Source: Sediminibacterium sp. (GTDB lineage Bacteria > Bacteroidota > Bacteroidia > Chitinophagales > Chitinophagaceae). From it: DNA of 64,000 bases. The notes below the pieces were generated by a model. The model was given only the letters and a program-made list of their open reading frames with translations, did not search any database and was not told where the DNA came from. Of this stretch, positions 50,902 through 60,568 are shown in pieces. Every line of letters starts with the position of its first letter. The first letter of the stretch is position 1. Location: assembly GCF_030695065.1 (NCBI RefSeq), contig NZ_JAUYTR010000005.1:186001-250000 (forward strand), in the 5' to 3' direction. The translations under genes and the position numbers were made by a program.

Positions 50902-52692
50902 ATGAAATTACTGTTACAATACCTCAAACCTTATAAATGGCTGATTGGATTAGCCTTGCTATTGGCAGCCATCAACCAAAGTTTTAGCATGCTCGATCCC
51001 TACTTTTTTGGTAAGCTATTAGACCAATATGGTATGCATCCTTTGCAAACAGGTTACTTTAATGAACAAAAACAATTTGTTGCTACTGGCACCAGAACTG
51101 AATCGGAATTCATTTGGGGGGTATTGGGCTTCTTAGGCATATTGATAAGTGTTGCCATGGTATCAAGAATTGCGAAAGCATTTCAAGACTATTTTAGCAA
51201 TGTTATTGTTCAAAAATTTGGTGCTAAAATTTTTACGGATGGATTAAAGCATTCGATGCAGTTACCTTACCAAGAATTTGAAGACCAAAGAAGTGGAGAA
51301 ACTTTATCCATTCTTTCTAAAGTAAGAACTGATACAGAAAAATTCATCATTGCATTTATTAATGTGCTCTTTAGTATACTCGTAGGTATTGTATTTATTT
51401 CTGTTTATTCATTCCGTTTGCATTGGAGTATCATGCCCATTTATGCAGTAGGTATTGTGTTTCTTTCTTTGCTTACCAGCTTTTTAAGCAAGCGCATTAA
51501 AGCCATTCAAAAAGATATTGTAAAAGAGACCACTACCCTAGCGGGCACTACCACAGAGAGTTTGCGCAATATAGAGTTGGTGAAAAGTTTGGGATTAACC
51601 GAACAAGAAATTAGCCGACTCAATAAAAATACCTACAAAATTTTAGGCCTTGAATTACGCAAAGTAAAAAGCATTCGATCATTAAGTTTTGTGCAAGGCA
51701 CATTTGTAAACTTGCTCCGACAAATTATTATGTTCACTTTGCTGTGGTTGGTATTTCAAGGAAAGCTAACAGCTGGAGAAGTAATGACATTAACCTTCTA
51801 CTCCTTCTTTATTTTTGGACCACTTCAAGAAATAGGTAATATCATTTTAAGCTACCGAGAAGCAGAAGCATCCTTGAATAATTTTCACAAGCTGATGCAA
51901 AAACCATCTGAGCCTAAACCTGCTAGTCCTAAAGCCATTGGCCCAATTAGCAACCTAGCTTTCAATGATATTCGCTTCAAGCACCAAAGTGCCAGTTTTT
52001 ATGCATTAGATGGAATAACATTTCAGGCAAAAAAAGGAGAAACCATTGCATTTGTAGGGCCATCAGGTGCAGGTAAAAGTACTTTGGTTAAATTATTAGT
52101 AGGGCTTTACCATACCCAAGAAGGATCGGTAGATTACAATGGAATACATGGCCATGAGATTGATATGGAAGAACTTCGCAATCAAATAGGATTTGTAACA
52201 CAGGATACCCAATTGTTTGCAGGCACTTTAAAAGAGAATTTATTATTTGTGGCACCCAACGCCAGTGATGAAGAAATAAAAGCAGCATTGCATAAAGCCA
52301 GCTGCGACAACCTATTGGCCAAGGCCAACGATGGCATTGATTCATTAATTGGCGAAAGTGGATTAAAATTAAGCGGTGGAGAAAAACAACGATTATCCAT
52401 TGCCCGTGCATTAATTAGACAGCCAAAATTGTTGATTTTTGACGAAGCCACATCGGCCTTGGACAGCATTACTGAGGAAGAAATCACCAATACCATAAGA
52501 TCTATTTCTGCTTTAAAAGAGCAGATTACCATCATGATTGCTCACCGTTTAAGTACTATTATGCACGCCGACCGCATTTATGTACTCGAGAAAGGCAAAG
52601 TGGTAGAGACAGGAAGTCATGCAGAGTTGCTAACTGAAAAAGGTTTGTACTACGCTATGTGGCGTCAGCAGATTGGGGAGAGGAAGGGGTAA
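50902..52692 (+). CDS. ABC transporter with fused permease and ATPase
   Basis: This 596-residue half-transporter has a six-helix type IV membrane domain (about 10-315) and an ATPase domain with Walker A FVGPSGAGKSTLVKLLVG, Q-loop FVTQDTQLFAG, signature LKLSGGEKQRLSIARAL, Walker B LLIFDEATSALDS and the switch histidine in IAHRLSTI. It is an exporter of the MsbA/multidrug type; the substrate is unknown. MKLLLQYLKPYKWLIG at 50902 is the preferred start; a GTG at 50863 would add 13 residues before the promoter. Confidence 0.92.
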   Translation: MKLLLQYLKPYKWLIGLALLLAAINQSFSMLDPYFFGKLLDQYGMHPLQTGYFNEQKQFVATGTRTESEFIWGVLGFLGILISVAMVSRIAKAFQDYFSNVIVQKFGAKIFTDGLKHSMQLPYQEFEDQRSGETLSILSKVRTDTEKFIIAFINVLFSILVGIVFISVYSFRLHWSIMPIYAVGIVFLSLLTSFLSKRIKAIQKDIVKETTTLAGTTTESLRNIELVKSLGLTEQEISRLNKNTYKILGLELRKVKSIRSLSFVQGTFVNLLRQIIMFTLLWLVFQGKLTAGEVMTLTFYSFFIFGPLQEIGNIILSYREAEASLNNFHKLMQKPSEPKPASPKAIGPISNLAFNDIRFKHQSASFYALDGITFQAKKGETIAFVGPSGAGKSTLVKLLVGLYHTQEGSVDYNGIHGHEIDMEELRNQIGFVTQDTQLFAGTLKENLLFVAPNASDEEIKAALHKASCDNLLAKANDGIDSLIGESGLKLSGGEKQRLSIARALIRQPKLLIFDEATSALDSITEEEITNTIRSISALKEQITIMIAHRLSTIMHADRIYVLEKGKVVETGSHAELLTEKGLYYAMWRQQIGERKG

Positions 52693-52699
52693 GGAGGAT

Positions 52700-53839
52700 T
52701 TAAATAATTTTATTCGACCATAATTTTTCTAAAAAAACTTTCCAAGGCATCACTATTATATCGCCTATTTTTCGTTCAAGTGGATCGTTACTAACGACTA
52801 TTAATTTCTTTACTTTATACTCTTCAGAAAAACTTTTGAGTCCTTTTATATGACGAGATTGCACATTGTCTGTTCCTTTTACTTCAACAGCAACTTCATG
52901 GTCGCCTAAAATAAAATCAACTTCAATTTGTGAAGTGGTTCGCCAGTAGGCAATAGAATAATTTTTATCTGAGTAATTACTGTGCGCGTATAATTCTTGA
53001 TAAATAAAATGTTCAAATGCCCCACCAAATGCTTCACTACCGATTTCAATTTTTCCTCTCTTCAATAAATTGTTTGCAATGCCTATATCAAAATAATAAA
53101 ACTTAGGAGCTACAATAACTCTTCGTTTGGGCTTTTTCTGAAAAGCAGGCACGAATCTACCAATCAATGTATCTATTAAAATTTGAAAATAGTCTTTTAC
53201 AGTATGATAGCTTACACCACATTCGGATGCAATATTTGAATAATTAACCATTTCCCCATTTGAAAAAGCAGCTGCTTCTAAAAATTGCGTAAATGCATTG
53301 ATATTTCTAATTTTTGCTTCAGCAATAATTTCATCTTTTAAGTAATTACCTAGATAAGCATCTATCAATTTTTTGGGATTGTCTGCTAAATAATGCCTTG
53401 GCAATAAACCATTATTTAATGCTCGAGTCAAATCAAAATCAGGAATTTCTGATTCAATTAATGGATACAGCTCATACCGAACTGCCCTACCCCCTAATAA
53501 ATTTGAACCAGCTCTTATAATTTTTCTAGGACTTGATCCACTCAATATAAATTGAATGGGATGATTCACAATGAGCCAATGTATTTCATCTAATAATTCA
53601 GGAATTTTTTGAATTTCATCAACAATTACAATACTGTTTGTTTCACTCGCTAGTATGGTCTCTCTAAATTGAGCAGGGTTTGCTTGATATCTTCTATAAA
53701 CGTCGGATTTAAGTAAGTCAAACCAAATAGCATTAGGGAAAAGCGATTTCAATAAGGTACTTTTTCCCGTTTGGCGAGCACCCCAAAGGAAAAGACTTTC
53801 ATTACCAGCCCCTTCAAAAACTTGCTTTCTAGTGAACAT
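52700..53839 (-). CDS. AAA_14/DUF4143 ATP-binding protein
   Basis: The 379-residue protein has an N-terminal P-loop LWGARQTGKSTLLKSLFP (G20-S27), Walker B SIVIVDEIQKIPELLDEIH, sensor-like FILSGSSPRKI, a winged-helix part (YSNIASECGVSYHTVKDYF) and a C-terminal DUF4143 nuclease-like domain with VDFILGDHEVAVEVKG. These proteins are common in accessory regions and their function is not established. It is convergent with the ABC gene and preceded by a duplicated upstream sequence (53866-53912). Confidence 0.9.
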   Translation of the reverse strand: MFTRKQVFEGAGNESLFLWGARQTGKSTLLKSLFPNAIWFDLLKSDVYRRYQANPAQFRETILASETNSIVIVDEIQKIPELLDEIHWLIVNHPIQFILSGSSPRKIIRAGSNLLGGRAVRYELYPLIESEIPDFDLTRALNNGLLPRHYLADNPKKLIDAYLGNYLKDEIIAEAKIRNINAFTQFLEAAAFSNGEMVNYSNIASECGVSYHTVKDYFQILIDTLIGRFVPAFQKKPKRRVIVAPKFYYFDIGIANNLLKRGKIEIGSEAFGGAFEHFIYQELYAHSNYSDKNYSIAYWRTTSQIEVDFILGDHEVAVEVKGTDNVQSRHIKGLKSFSEEYKVKKLIVVSNDPLERKIGDIIVMPWKVFLEKLWSNKII

Positions 53840-53865
53840 ATGCGAATAAATTACTTACTAAATTA

Positions 53866-53912
53866 CATGATATTTAGAAGTAGCAGTTCTAATTATCATG
53901 ATATTTAGAAGT
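53866..53912. repeat. direct repeat upstream of the AAA/DUF4143 gene
   Basis: CATGATATTTAGAAGT occurs at 53866-53881 and again at 53897-53912, exactly 31 bp apart (about three helical turns). The flanking AATTA is also shared. The second copy contains the palindrome TATCATGATA. The pair sits in the leader of the AAA gene, 27 bp before its ATG, and may be a tandem operator. Confidence 0.55.
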
Positions 53913-53923
53913 CAAATATATTC

Positions 53924-54373
53924 TTAATCCTTGTCTTTATCAAATTTGCTCTTAATGTATTCAATTACCGTAGGGTCTTCTAATCCCTCCATATCACTTA
54001 ATTCTAGCTCGAGGGCCTTGGTGCTTAATTGAATTTCCCAAAGCGATAATGCAAGTGAGCAAGAAAAACTGAGCAAACTGAAAGCAAATACCCAATGACT
54101 CATGATCATCCATTCTATGTAAATAAAATACATACAGATAATGCAGCTTAAAAATGCCATTACGCCCAAAGCTTGCATTTGCTTGATGAGTTTTATTCTA
54201 AAACGTAAATTCTTGATTTGACCATGCACTACAGGATTGTTATCCGTTTTATTGTATTCGCTGTGTAAGGTTCTAACTCGAGTAGCCAATGCTAAAAAAC
54301 GATTGGTATATGCCAACATAATTAAGCTGATTGCAGGAAATAAAAGTGCAGGAGTGTTGATGCTTATGTCCAT
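53924..54373 (-). CDS. DUF2721 membrane protein
   Basis: The 149-residue protein starts MDISINTPALLFPAISLIML, continues TNRFLALATRVRTLH and has two further membrane segments (about 70-115), the DUF2721 pattern, with a charged C-terminus. Function is unknown. ATG 54373 is preferred over 54382. It is followed by the AAA/DUF4143 gene on the same strand. Confidence 0.85.
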   Translation of the reverse strand: MDISINTPALLFPAISLIMLAYTNRFLALATRVRTLHSEYNKTDNNPVVHGQIKNLRFRIKLIKQMQALGVMAFLSCIICMYFIYIEWMIMSHWVFAFSLLSFSCSLALSLWEIQLSTKALELELSDMEGLEDPTVIEYIKSKFDKDKD

Positions 54374-54461
54374 ATAGTTCAAGTTACAAATTTATATTTT
54401 AACCATACTATAAGAAGCATTACTAACGCGTGTAAGTAAAAGGGTTTTTTATATACAATCT

Positions 54462-54479
54462 TGTAGTTGAAAAACTACA
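54462..54479. other. hairpin with GAAA loop in a 200-bp gap
   Basis: TGTAGTT (54462-54468), GAAA, AACTACA (54473-54479) forms a perfect 7-bp stem with a stable tetraloop. It lies between the divergent DUF2721 gene and the sorting-domain gene, whose ATG is 113 bp downstream. No T-run follows. It may be a 5'-UTR structure; no other element stands out in this gap. Confidence 0.35.
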
Positions 54480-54592
54480 TGAAATCCTTTAAAAGCGTTT
54501 AAAATCAGGGGCAGCAGAGAGATAATAAATTCTATCTTGTTTATACCAAAGCAATCTAAAATTCGTTTATAAAATTGTTCGTACCCCCCTTT

Positions 54593-55132
54593 ATGAGAAT
54601 AATAAAACTACTAGTCTGTTTATTGCTAGCAATTGGTGCCAATGCACAATTGTTAGAACCAGGCACAATGAATTCAACAGGTGGCAACTATGTATTTAGA
54701 GGTGCCCCTACTATACCCAATTTTAGTTTGGTTTGGAGTGTTGGAGAATCTACCATGATTGAAACCTTCTCGGTTAATGGAGGAATGTACATTCTTACAC
54801 AAGGTGTGCTACAACCCTTTGTACCATTAGATTTGCAAACAGTACCCATACAAGGATGGAACAAGGAAGAAGTAAAATACTATCCCAATCCAGTAAGTAC
54901 TCAACTACAATTTGATTTATTCAGCAACGATACTGGAAGAGTGGTTTTAAGAATACTTGATTTACTGGGTAATACACATGGCGTAAGAGAGTTTCAATAC
55001 AACACATTACCAGTTAATCAAAAAATCGATTTCAGCAAATACGCATCAGGCCCTTATTACTTGATGCTTTCCTTATATAGCAAAGGGCAATTAAAGAAAC
55101 ACGGAGTGTTCAAAATTTTAAAATTACGGTAA
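54593..55132 (+). CDS. exported protein with type IX secretion sorting domain
   Basis: The 179-residue protein has a signal peptide (MRIIKLLVCLLLAIGANAQ), a short beta-rich part (SLVWSVGESTMIETFSV) and a C-terminal type A sorting domain from about residue 100: VKYYPNPVSTQLQFDL, VVLRILDLLG, GPYYLMLSLYSKG, ending KILKLR. So it is exported by the type IX system and probably held on the cell surface. It begins 10 bp before the large adhesin gene ends its leader, and both likely share one transcript. ATG 54593 is preferred over the TTG at 54575. Confidence 0.85.
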   Translation: MRIIKLLVCLLLAIGANAQLLEPGTMNSTGGNYVFRGAPTIPNFSLVWSVGESTMIETFSVNGGMYILTQGVLQPFVPLDLQTVPIQGWNKEEVKYYPNPVSTQLQFDLFSNDTGRVVLRILDLLGNTHGVREFQYNTLPVNQKIDFSKYASGPYYLMLSLYSKGQLKKHGVFKILKLR

Positions 55133-55142
55133 ATCCAATATT

Positions 55143-58100
55143 ATGTTCAAGAGATTCTTATTGCTGCTTTTTGTTTTCGTTCTAGTAGCATCTATGCAAG
55201 CAGATGCACAGCAGCTAAACTATCAGGCAATTGCCCGAAATGCCAATGGTGTTGCACTTACATTTAGAGATGTAGGCATTCGATTGAGTATACGTGATGG
55301 TTCTCCTAATGGATCCATTGTTTATTCTGAATCAAGAAATATCAGAACCAATCAATTCGGTTTATTTACCGTAATTATTGGAAGCCCTGGCGCAACTAGT
55401 GTATTAGGAAGCATGGCTTCTATCAATTGGATCAGTGGTAACAAATATTTACAGGTAGAAATTGACCCAGAAGGAGGAACCAATTATTTTCAAGCAGGCA
55501 CTTCTCAACTACAAGCAGTTCCTTATGCATTGTTTGCTAACGCCGCTTACCCTGTTGGCCCAGCAGGCGGAGACTTGTTGGGATCAACCTATCCCAATCC
55601 CATTATTGCACCACTAGCAGTAACCACAGGAAAAATTGCTAACCAAGCAATCACTACTCCCAAAATTGCAGACCTAAATGTAACTACGCCAAAACTGGCA
55701 GACCAAGCAGTTACCAATGCAAAAATTCAAGACAATACCATTGCGAATATTAAATTAGTGAATAGCAGGGTTACTTTAAATGGCCTGATTTTAAATTTAG
55801 GAGACACACAAGATTTTGCAATTGGCACCAATGGCATTGATGTTAATATCGTTTCTGCAGGCAATACCCATACGTTTAATTTTCCAGATGCGTCAATTGC
55901 CAATAGAGGATTGATTACTCCCAATGCACAAACCATTGGCGGAAATAAAACATTCAATAATGATATCACGGCGGCTCGCATCATAAGAGCAGGTGGATTA
56001 GCTGCACAATTTTTAAAAGCAGATGGATCAGTTGACAACAATATTTATTTAACCGAGAATCAACCCATTATTGTAACAGCCACTGGAGATGCAACAGGGG
56101 TTTCAACCAGCAGCAGAACCGCACCTGTATTGCCTTTAACGCTTGCAACAGTAAACAGTGCAGTAGGTACTTATGGAACAAGTATTGTTGTTCCATCTAT
56201 TACAGTGAACAACAAAGGCTTAGTAACCAATGTTGTGGCCAACCCAATTCCTACTGCAACAGCCATTACAAGTGGTTTGCTCACTGTAGGTGATTGGAAT
56301 ATCTTCAACAATAAACAAAACGCCATACCATTAGGATCAGCAGCACAATATTTTAGGGGAGACTTTACCTTAAGTAATTTTCAAACAGATGTAAGAAATC
56401 AATTAAGCGCCGGCACGAATATTACTTATGCTAATGGAAATATTGGACTCACCAATAATAGTGTTACCCTTAATACATTACCATTAACATTAGGAGGCGC
56501 TCAAACATTTGCAACAGGAACTACTGGTGTAGATTTTAATATTAGTTCTGCAGGATCAGTGCATACATTTAATATTCCAACCGCATCTGTATTTGCAAGA
56601 GGATTAATAAGTAGTACCGATTACACCAATTTCAACGCAGCATATAACAACAGAATAGCCAGCCTTACTACCACAGGAACGAGTGGTGCAGCCACTTTGA
56701 GCGGGAATGTGTTGAATATTCCAAATTACACTATTGCGGGATTAGGTGGCGAAAATGCAATAGTACCAGGAACTACACTTCAATATTGGAGAGGTGATAA
56801 AACTTGGCAAACACTGAACTCATCTGTTGTTCCAGAGGGAACCAACTTTTATTACACAGATACCAGAGCAAGAAATGCATTCTCCATCACAACCAGTGGA
56901 AGCAACGGTGCAGCAACTTACAATAGTGCTACAGGCGCTTTTAATATACCAGCTTATACACTAAATGGTTTAGGAGGTGTTCCATCTAGTAGATTAATCA
57001 ATGGTTTAGACTTATCTGCAGATAGAACATTTAGTACAAGTGATATTGCAGAAGGCAGTAGACAATATTTTACTGATGCAAGAGCAAGAACTGCCATTAG
57101 CTTAACTACCGTTGGAACTGGTGGGTTGTCTACCTATGATAATAGTTCTGGTGTATTAAATATTCCTAATTATACCGTAACAGGTTTAGGAGCTGAACCA
57201 AGTATCACTGCAGGCAATGCATTACAATATTGGAGAGGAGACAAAACTTGGCAAACATTAAATACCACAGTCGTTCCTGAAGGCGCTAACGAATATTTTA
57301 CACAAGCAAAAGCAAGAGCAGCATTAAGTTTAACAACCACTGGAAACAGTGGGTCTGCTGTTTATAGTGCTGCAACAGGAGTATTAAATGTTCCTAGTTA
57401 TACATTAACAGGATTAGGTGGTGAAACAGCAATCACTCCTGGAAGTATTTTAGAATATTGGAGAGGTGATAAAACTTGGCAAACATTAAATACTACAGTT
57501 GTGCCTGAAGGAACTAATGAATATTTTACTCAAGCAAAAGCAAGAACAGCTATCAGCTTAACTACTACAGGAACAAATGGTGCAGCAGCCTATGACAATA
57601 CAACTGGTGCATTAAATGTACCTGCTTATACGTTAACTGGGTTAGGAGGTGTTCCAACTTCAAGACAAATCAATGGAGTTGATTTATCAGCAGATAGAAC
57701 TTTTACAACTACGGAAATTAATGAAGGAACTAATTTATACTTTAACAATACAAGGGCTAGATCTGCAATTAATTTTTCAACAACAGGAAACAGTGGTGCA
57801 GCAACTTACAATACAATTACAGGTGATTTAAACATTCCACAATATACAATTGGTGGTTTAGGCGGTGTTTCTACAGCAAGAACAATTAATGGGATTGATT
57901 TATCTGCTAATCAGTCATTTGCAGTTGGGACTGCAGGAACCAATTTTAATATTGGAATTAGCGGAGGCACAACACATCTATTCAATATACCCAATTCATC
58001 TACGGCATTAGTTACTGGAGGATTACTTAGTAATACAGATTGGACAACATTTAATAACAAGCAAAATGCAATCAGTGGAACTGGTTATAGTAAATGGTCT

Positions 58101-60497
58101 GGAACAACTCCTTCATTTATTACTCAAATACCGTTGGGAACAGATGTCACAGGAACGCTTTTAGCAGGAAACTTTGGAGCATTAACTGGTGATGTAACTA
58201 ATACTGCTGGTTCTTATGCAACAACAATTAGTAATAATGCAATAACTACTGCAAAAATCTTAAATTCAAATGTTACTAATGCTAAATTGGAAAATAGTAG
58301 TTTGACAATTGGAACAACTCCAATAACTTTAGGAACTGCTGAAACTACTATTGGAGGATTAACTTCTGTAACTTCAACAAATTTTACAGGCGCACTAACT
58401 GGTAATGTTACAGGAAATGTTTCTGGTTCGGCGGGTTCCGTAACAAATAATTTAACATTTGCAAGTGATGGTTCAGGAGCAATACCAACTTCTACATTTA
58501 ATGGAAGTGCTGCAAGAATTATTTCTTATAATAGTGTAGGAGCATCTCCATTAATTGGTTCTAACTCATTTACAACTGCAGGAATTATCACTACGGGTAC
58601 ATGGAATTCCGATATTATAACTGGTCAATATGGAGGGACAGGGGTAGCAAACAATGGTAAAACAATAACTCTGGGAGGTGATTTAACAACTGCAGGAGCA
58701 TTTGCAACAACACTTACTTCAACAGCTTCAACGAATGTTACTCTTCCAACAACAGGAACACTTGCTACACTAGCTGGAACTGAAACATTTACCAATAAAA
58801 CTTTAACCACTCCAATTATCAATCTCCCTGCAATAAGTTTTACAAATGTTGCCTTGTCAGCAGGAACTGATGTACAAAACTCAGCTGCAATAACAAATGA
58901 CTTAAATATTATTACAACTGCCTCCTCCTCTCCTTCAGGCATTACATTACCAGTTGCTTCAGCTGGGAGAAGGATTGTTATTTTGAATAGAGGTGCCAAT
59001 GCGGTAAATGTGTATCCAGCAACTGGCGGTGAAATTAATTCTTTGGGGGCCAATGCTGCCTTTTCAAATATTCCAGCAAACACTTATGCGGAATTTTATG
59101 CTACTTCTGCAACACAATGGTATTCCGCAAATAGTGCTACTGCATCAACTACACAATGGAATGTATTGGGTAATACAGGCTTAAATGCATCAAATAATTT
59201 CGTAGGAACAACAGATGCAGTTGCCTTAAGATTTAGGGTAAATAATACATTCGCAGGACAAATACATCCAGATGCTTTAGTCGGGAATACTAGCTTTGGA
59301 TTAGAGACAAACGCTACAACAAATAATAGTAGTTACAACTCAGCCTTTGGCTCATATGCATTAAGAGCAAATACAAATAGTGGAGTTAGAAATTCAGCTT
59401 TTGGTGCTTTAGCATTAGCTTCAAACAATTCAGGTTTAGATAATACTGGAATTGGACAAGGCTCATTAACTGCAAATTTGAGTGGTGATAATAATACAGG
59501 TGTTGGACAAGGTGCGCTAGCATTTAATAGCACTGGTTCAAGTAATACTGCTGTTGGTCAAGCAGCTCTTAACACTAATACAACAACTTCAAATAACACA
59601 GCTGTTGGTAAATCAGCATTATTTGCAAGCACTGGTTCAAATAATACAGGCATTGGACATTTTGCATTATTAACAAACACAACTGGAAGTGCAAATACAG
59701 CAGTTGGACAAAATAGTCTTAGTGCAAATACAACCACCTCAAATAATACTGCCGTTGGTTGGGAAGCTCTAAGGAGTACAACGAATAATGGCAATGTTGG
59801 CATTGGCTATAGAGCAGATGTAGGAACAGGCATATCGGAAGCTGTTGCAATAGGTATTAATTCAAATGTGACTGCTGATAATTCAATTGCAATAGGTAGA
59901 AATTCTTCTGCTACAAATATTAATTCAATTGTACTTGGAAATACTGCAAGTACAACACAACAAAATACAGTTTCAATTGGATTTACTGCATCCACAACCA
60001 ATGCATATGCAATTGCAATTGGGGATCTCTCCAATGCTTCAGGGGAAAATTCAATAGCAATAGGAAAGTCTTCTGCAGCATCCAATCAAGGAAGTGTAGC
60101 TATTGGAGATGGAGCTACAAACAATACAATTAATTCTATTTTACTCGGTGGTACATCTAATACAATAGTTAACGTTACTGGTGCACTTACTTCAACTGGA
60201 AGAATAACAGCTACTGGCGCAAGATTTGCTTACAGAGCTTCTGCCATAGCTACAACTTTAACTGTAAATGATTATTATTTAAAAATGACTTCCAATGTGC
60301 AAGTTACTATGCCAGATGCAACAACTATGGCAGGTCAAAAATTTGTTATTTTTAATGGCACTGGTGGAGTATTTAACGATTTCGCATTTTTTGGTGCACA
60401 AACAATTGTTGGTGCTAGTTGGACTGGATTGGCATCTGATGGTAGCGTTACTTTATTTAGCGATGGAGCAAACTGGCTAATTGAATCTAAGAACTAA
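55143..60497 (+). CDS. giant repeat adhesin with tail-fibre-like and YadA-head-like regions
   Basis: The 1784-residue protein has a signal peptide (MFKRFLLLLFVFVLVASMQADAQ), an N-terminal domain common in Bacteroidota surface proteins (LNYQAIARNANGVALTFRDV), and then low-complexity repeats. Units of about 74 residues (GLGG to GLGG, 56739-57854) alternate between a form with YWRGDKTWQTLN plus VVPEGTNEYFT and a form with INGVDLSADRTF. Such modules also occur in phage tail fibres. Later parts (about 1395-1670) carry YadA-head-type motifs (NTAVGQAALNTNT, SIAIGRNSSATN, SVAIGDGATNN). No type IX sorting domain is seen at the C-terminus (GANWLIESKN). It is probably a trimeric or fibrous surface adhesin. 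Confidence 0.85.
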   Translation: MFKRFLLLLFVFVLVASMQADAQQLNYQAIARNANGVALTFRDVGIRLSIRDGSPNGSIVYSESRNIRTNQFGLFTVIIGSPGATSVLGSMASINWISGNKYLQVEIDPEGGTNYFQAGTSQLQAVPYALFANAAYPVGPAGGDLLGSTYPNPIIAPLAVTTGKIANQAITTPKIADLNVTTPKLADQAVTNAKIQDNTIANIKLVNSRVTLNGLILNLGDTQDFAIGTNGIDVNIVSAGNTHTFNFPDASIANRGLITPNAQTIGGNKTFNNDITAARIIRAGGLAAQFLKADGSVDNNIYLTENQPIIVTATGDATGVSTSSRTAPVLPLTLATVNSAVGTYGTSIVVPSITVNNKGLVTNVVANPIPTATAITSGLLTVGDWNIFNNKQNAIPLGSAAQYFRGDFTLSNFQTDVRNQLSAGTNITYANGNIGLTNNSVTLNTLPLTLGGAQTFATGTTGVDFNISSAGSVHTFNIPTASVFARGLISSTDYTNFNAAYNNRIASLTTTGTSGAATLSGNVLNIPNYTIAGLGGENAIVPGTTLQYWRGDKTWQTLNSSVVPEGTNFYYTDTRARNAFSITTSGSNGAATYNSATGAFNIPAYTLNGLGGVPSSRLINGLDLSADRTFSTSDIAEGSRQYFTDARARTAISLTTVGTGGLSTYDNSSGVLNIPNYTVTGLGAEPSITAGNALQYWRGDKTWQTLNTTVVPEGANEYFTQAKARAALSLTTTGNSGSAVYSAATGVLNVPSYTLTGLGGETAITPGSILEYWRGDKTWQTLNTTVVPEGTNEYFTQAKARTAISLTTTGTNGAAAYDNTTGALNVPAYTLTGLGGVPTSRQINGVDLSADRTFTTTEINEGTNLYFNNTRARSAINFSTTGNSGAATYNTITGDLNIPQYTIGGLGGVSTARTINGIDLSANQSFAVGTAGTNFNIGISGGTTHLFNIPNSSTALVTGGLLSNTDWTTFNNKQNAISGTGYSKWSGTTPSFITQIPLGTDVTGTLLAGNFGALTGDVTNTAGSYATTISNNAITTAKILNSNVTNAKLENSSLTIGTTPITLGTAETTIGGLTSVTSTNFTGALTGNVTGNVSGSAGSVTNNLTFASDGSGAIPTSTFNGSAARIISYNSVGASPLIGSNSFTTAGIITTGTWNSDIITGQYGGTGVANNGKTITLGGDLTTAGAFATTLTSTASTNVTLPTTGTLATLAGTETFTNKTLTTPIINLPAISFTNVALSAGTDVQNSAAITNDLNIITTASSSPSGITLPVASAGRRIVILNRGANAVNVYPATGGEINSLGANAAFSNIPANTYAEFYATSATQWYSANSATASTTQWNVLGNTGLNASNNFVGTTDAVALRFRVNNTFAGQIHPDALVGNTSFGLETNATTNNSSYNSAFGSYALRANTNSGVRNSAFGALALASNNSGLDNTGIGQGSLTANLSGDNNTGVGQGALAFNSTGSSNTAVGQAALNTNTTTSNNTAVGKSALFASTGSNNTGIGHFALLTNTTGSANTAVGQNSLSANTTTSNNTAVGWEALRSTTNNGNVGIGYRADVGTGISEAVAIGINSNVTADNSIAIGRNSSATNINSIVLGNTASTTQQNTVSIGFTASTTNAYAIAIGDLSNASGENSIAIGKSSAASNQGSVAIGDGATNNTINSILLGGTSNTIVNVTGALTSTGRITATGARFAYRASAIATTLTVNDYYLKMTSNVQVTMPDATTMAGQKFVIFNGTGGVFNDFAFFGAQTIVGASWTGLASDGSVTLFSDGANWLIESKN
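56739..57854 (+). repeat. five tandem 72-76-residue repeats inside the adhesin
   Basis: Five units bounded by GLGG-like turns fill 1116 bp (372 codons). Units 1, 3 and 4 contain YWRGDKTWQTLN; units 2 and 5 contain INGLDLSADRTF-type sequence. Units 3 and 4 are the most alike at DNA level (copies of TGGAGAGGTGATAAAACTTG near 56785, 57231 and 57458), which suggests recent duplication or recombination. Confidence 0.85.
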
Positions 60498-60506
60498 TAA
60501 TCAACA

Positions 60507-60540
60507 AACGCACCCCTTTCACAAGGAGTGCGTTTTCTTC
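60507..60540 (+). terminator. rho-independent terminator after the adhesin gene
   Basis: AACGCAC (60507-60513) pairs with GTGCGTT (60528-60534), with inner pairs CCTT/AAGG around a TCAC loop and one mismatched pair. TTTTCTTC follows on the + strand. It separates the adhesin from the convergent TonB receptor gene. Confidence 0.85.
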
Positions 60541-60568
60541 TTTGTAAAACCAAACCAACAAAAAAAAG

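Noticed and set aside
56739..57854. CRISPR-like array
   Set aside because: The repeats are about 220 bp, in frame and coding; there are no short spacers or cas genes.
58625..60085. Several open frames on the - strand opposite the adhesin (58625-59083, 59333-59533, 59558-59803, 59807-60085)
   Set aside because: They are by-products of the Thr/Asn/Gly-rich repeat composition of the + strand gene; their translations are low-complexity Val/Ala/Pro text without start signals.
55143..60497. Prophage region because of tail-fibre-like repeats
   Set aside because: No other phage genes (capsid, terminase, integrase) occur nearby, and the protein has a bacterial signal peptide and a Bacteroidota N-terminal domain.
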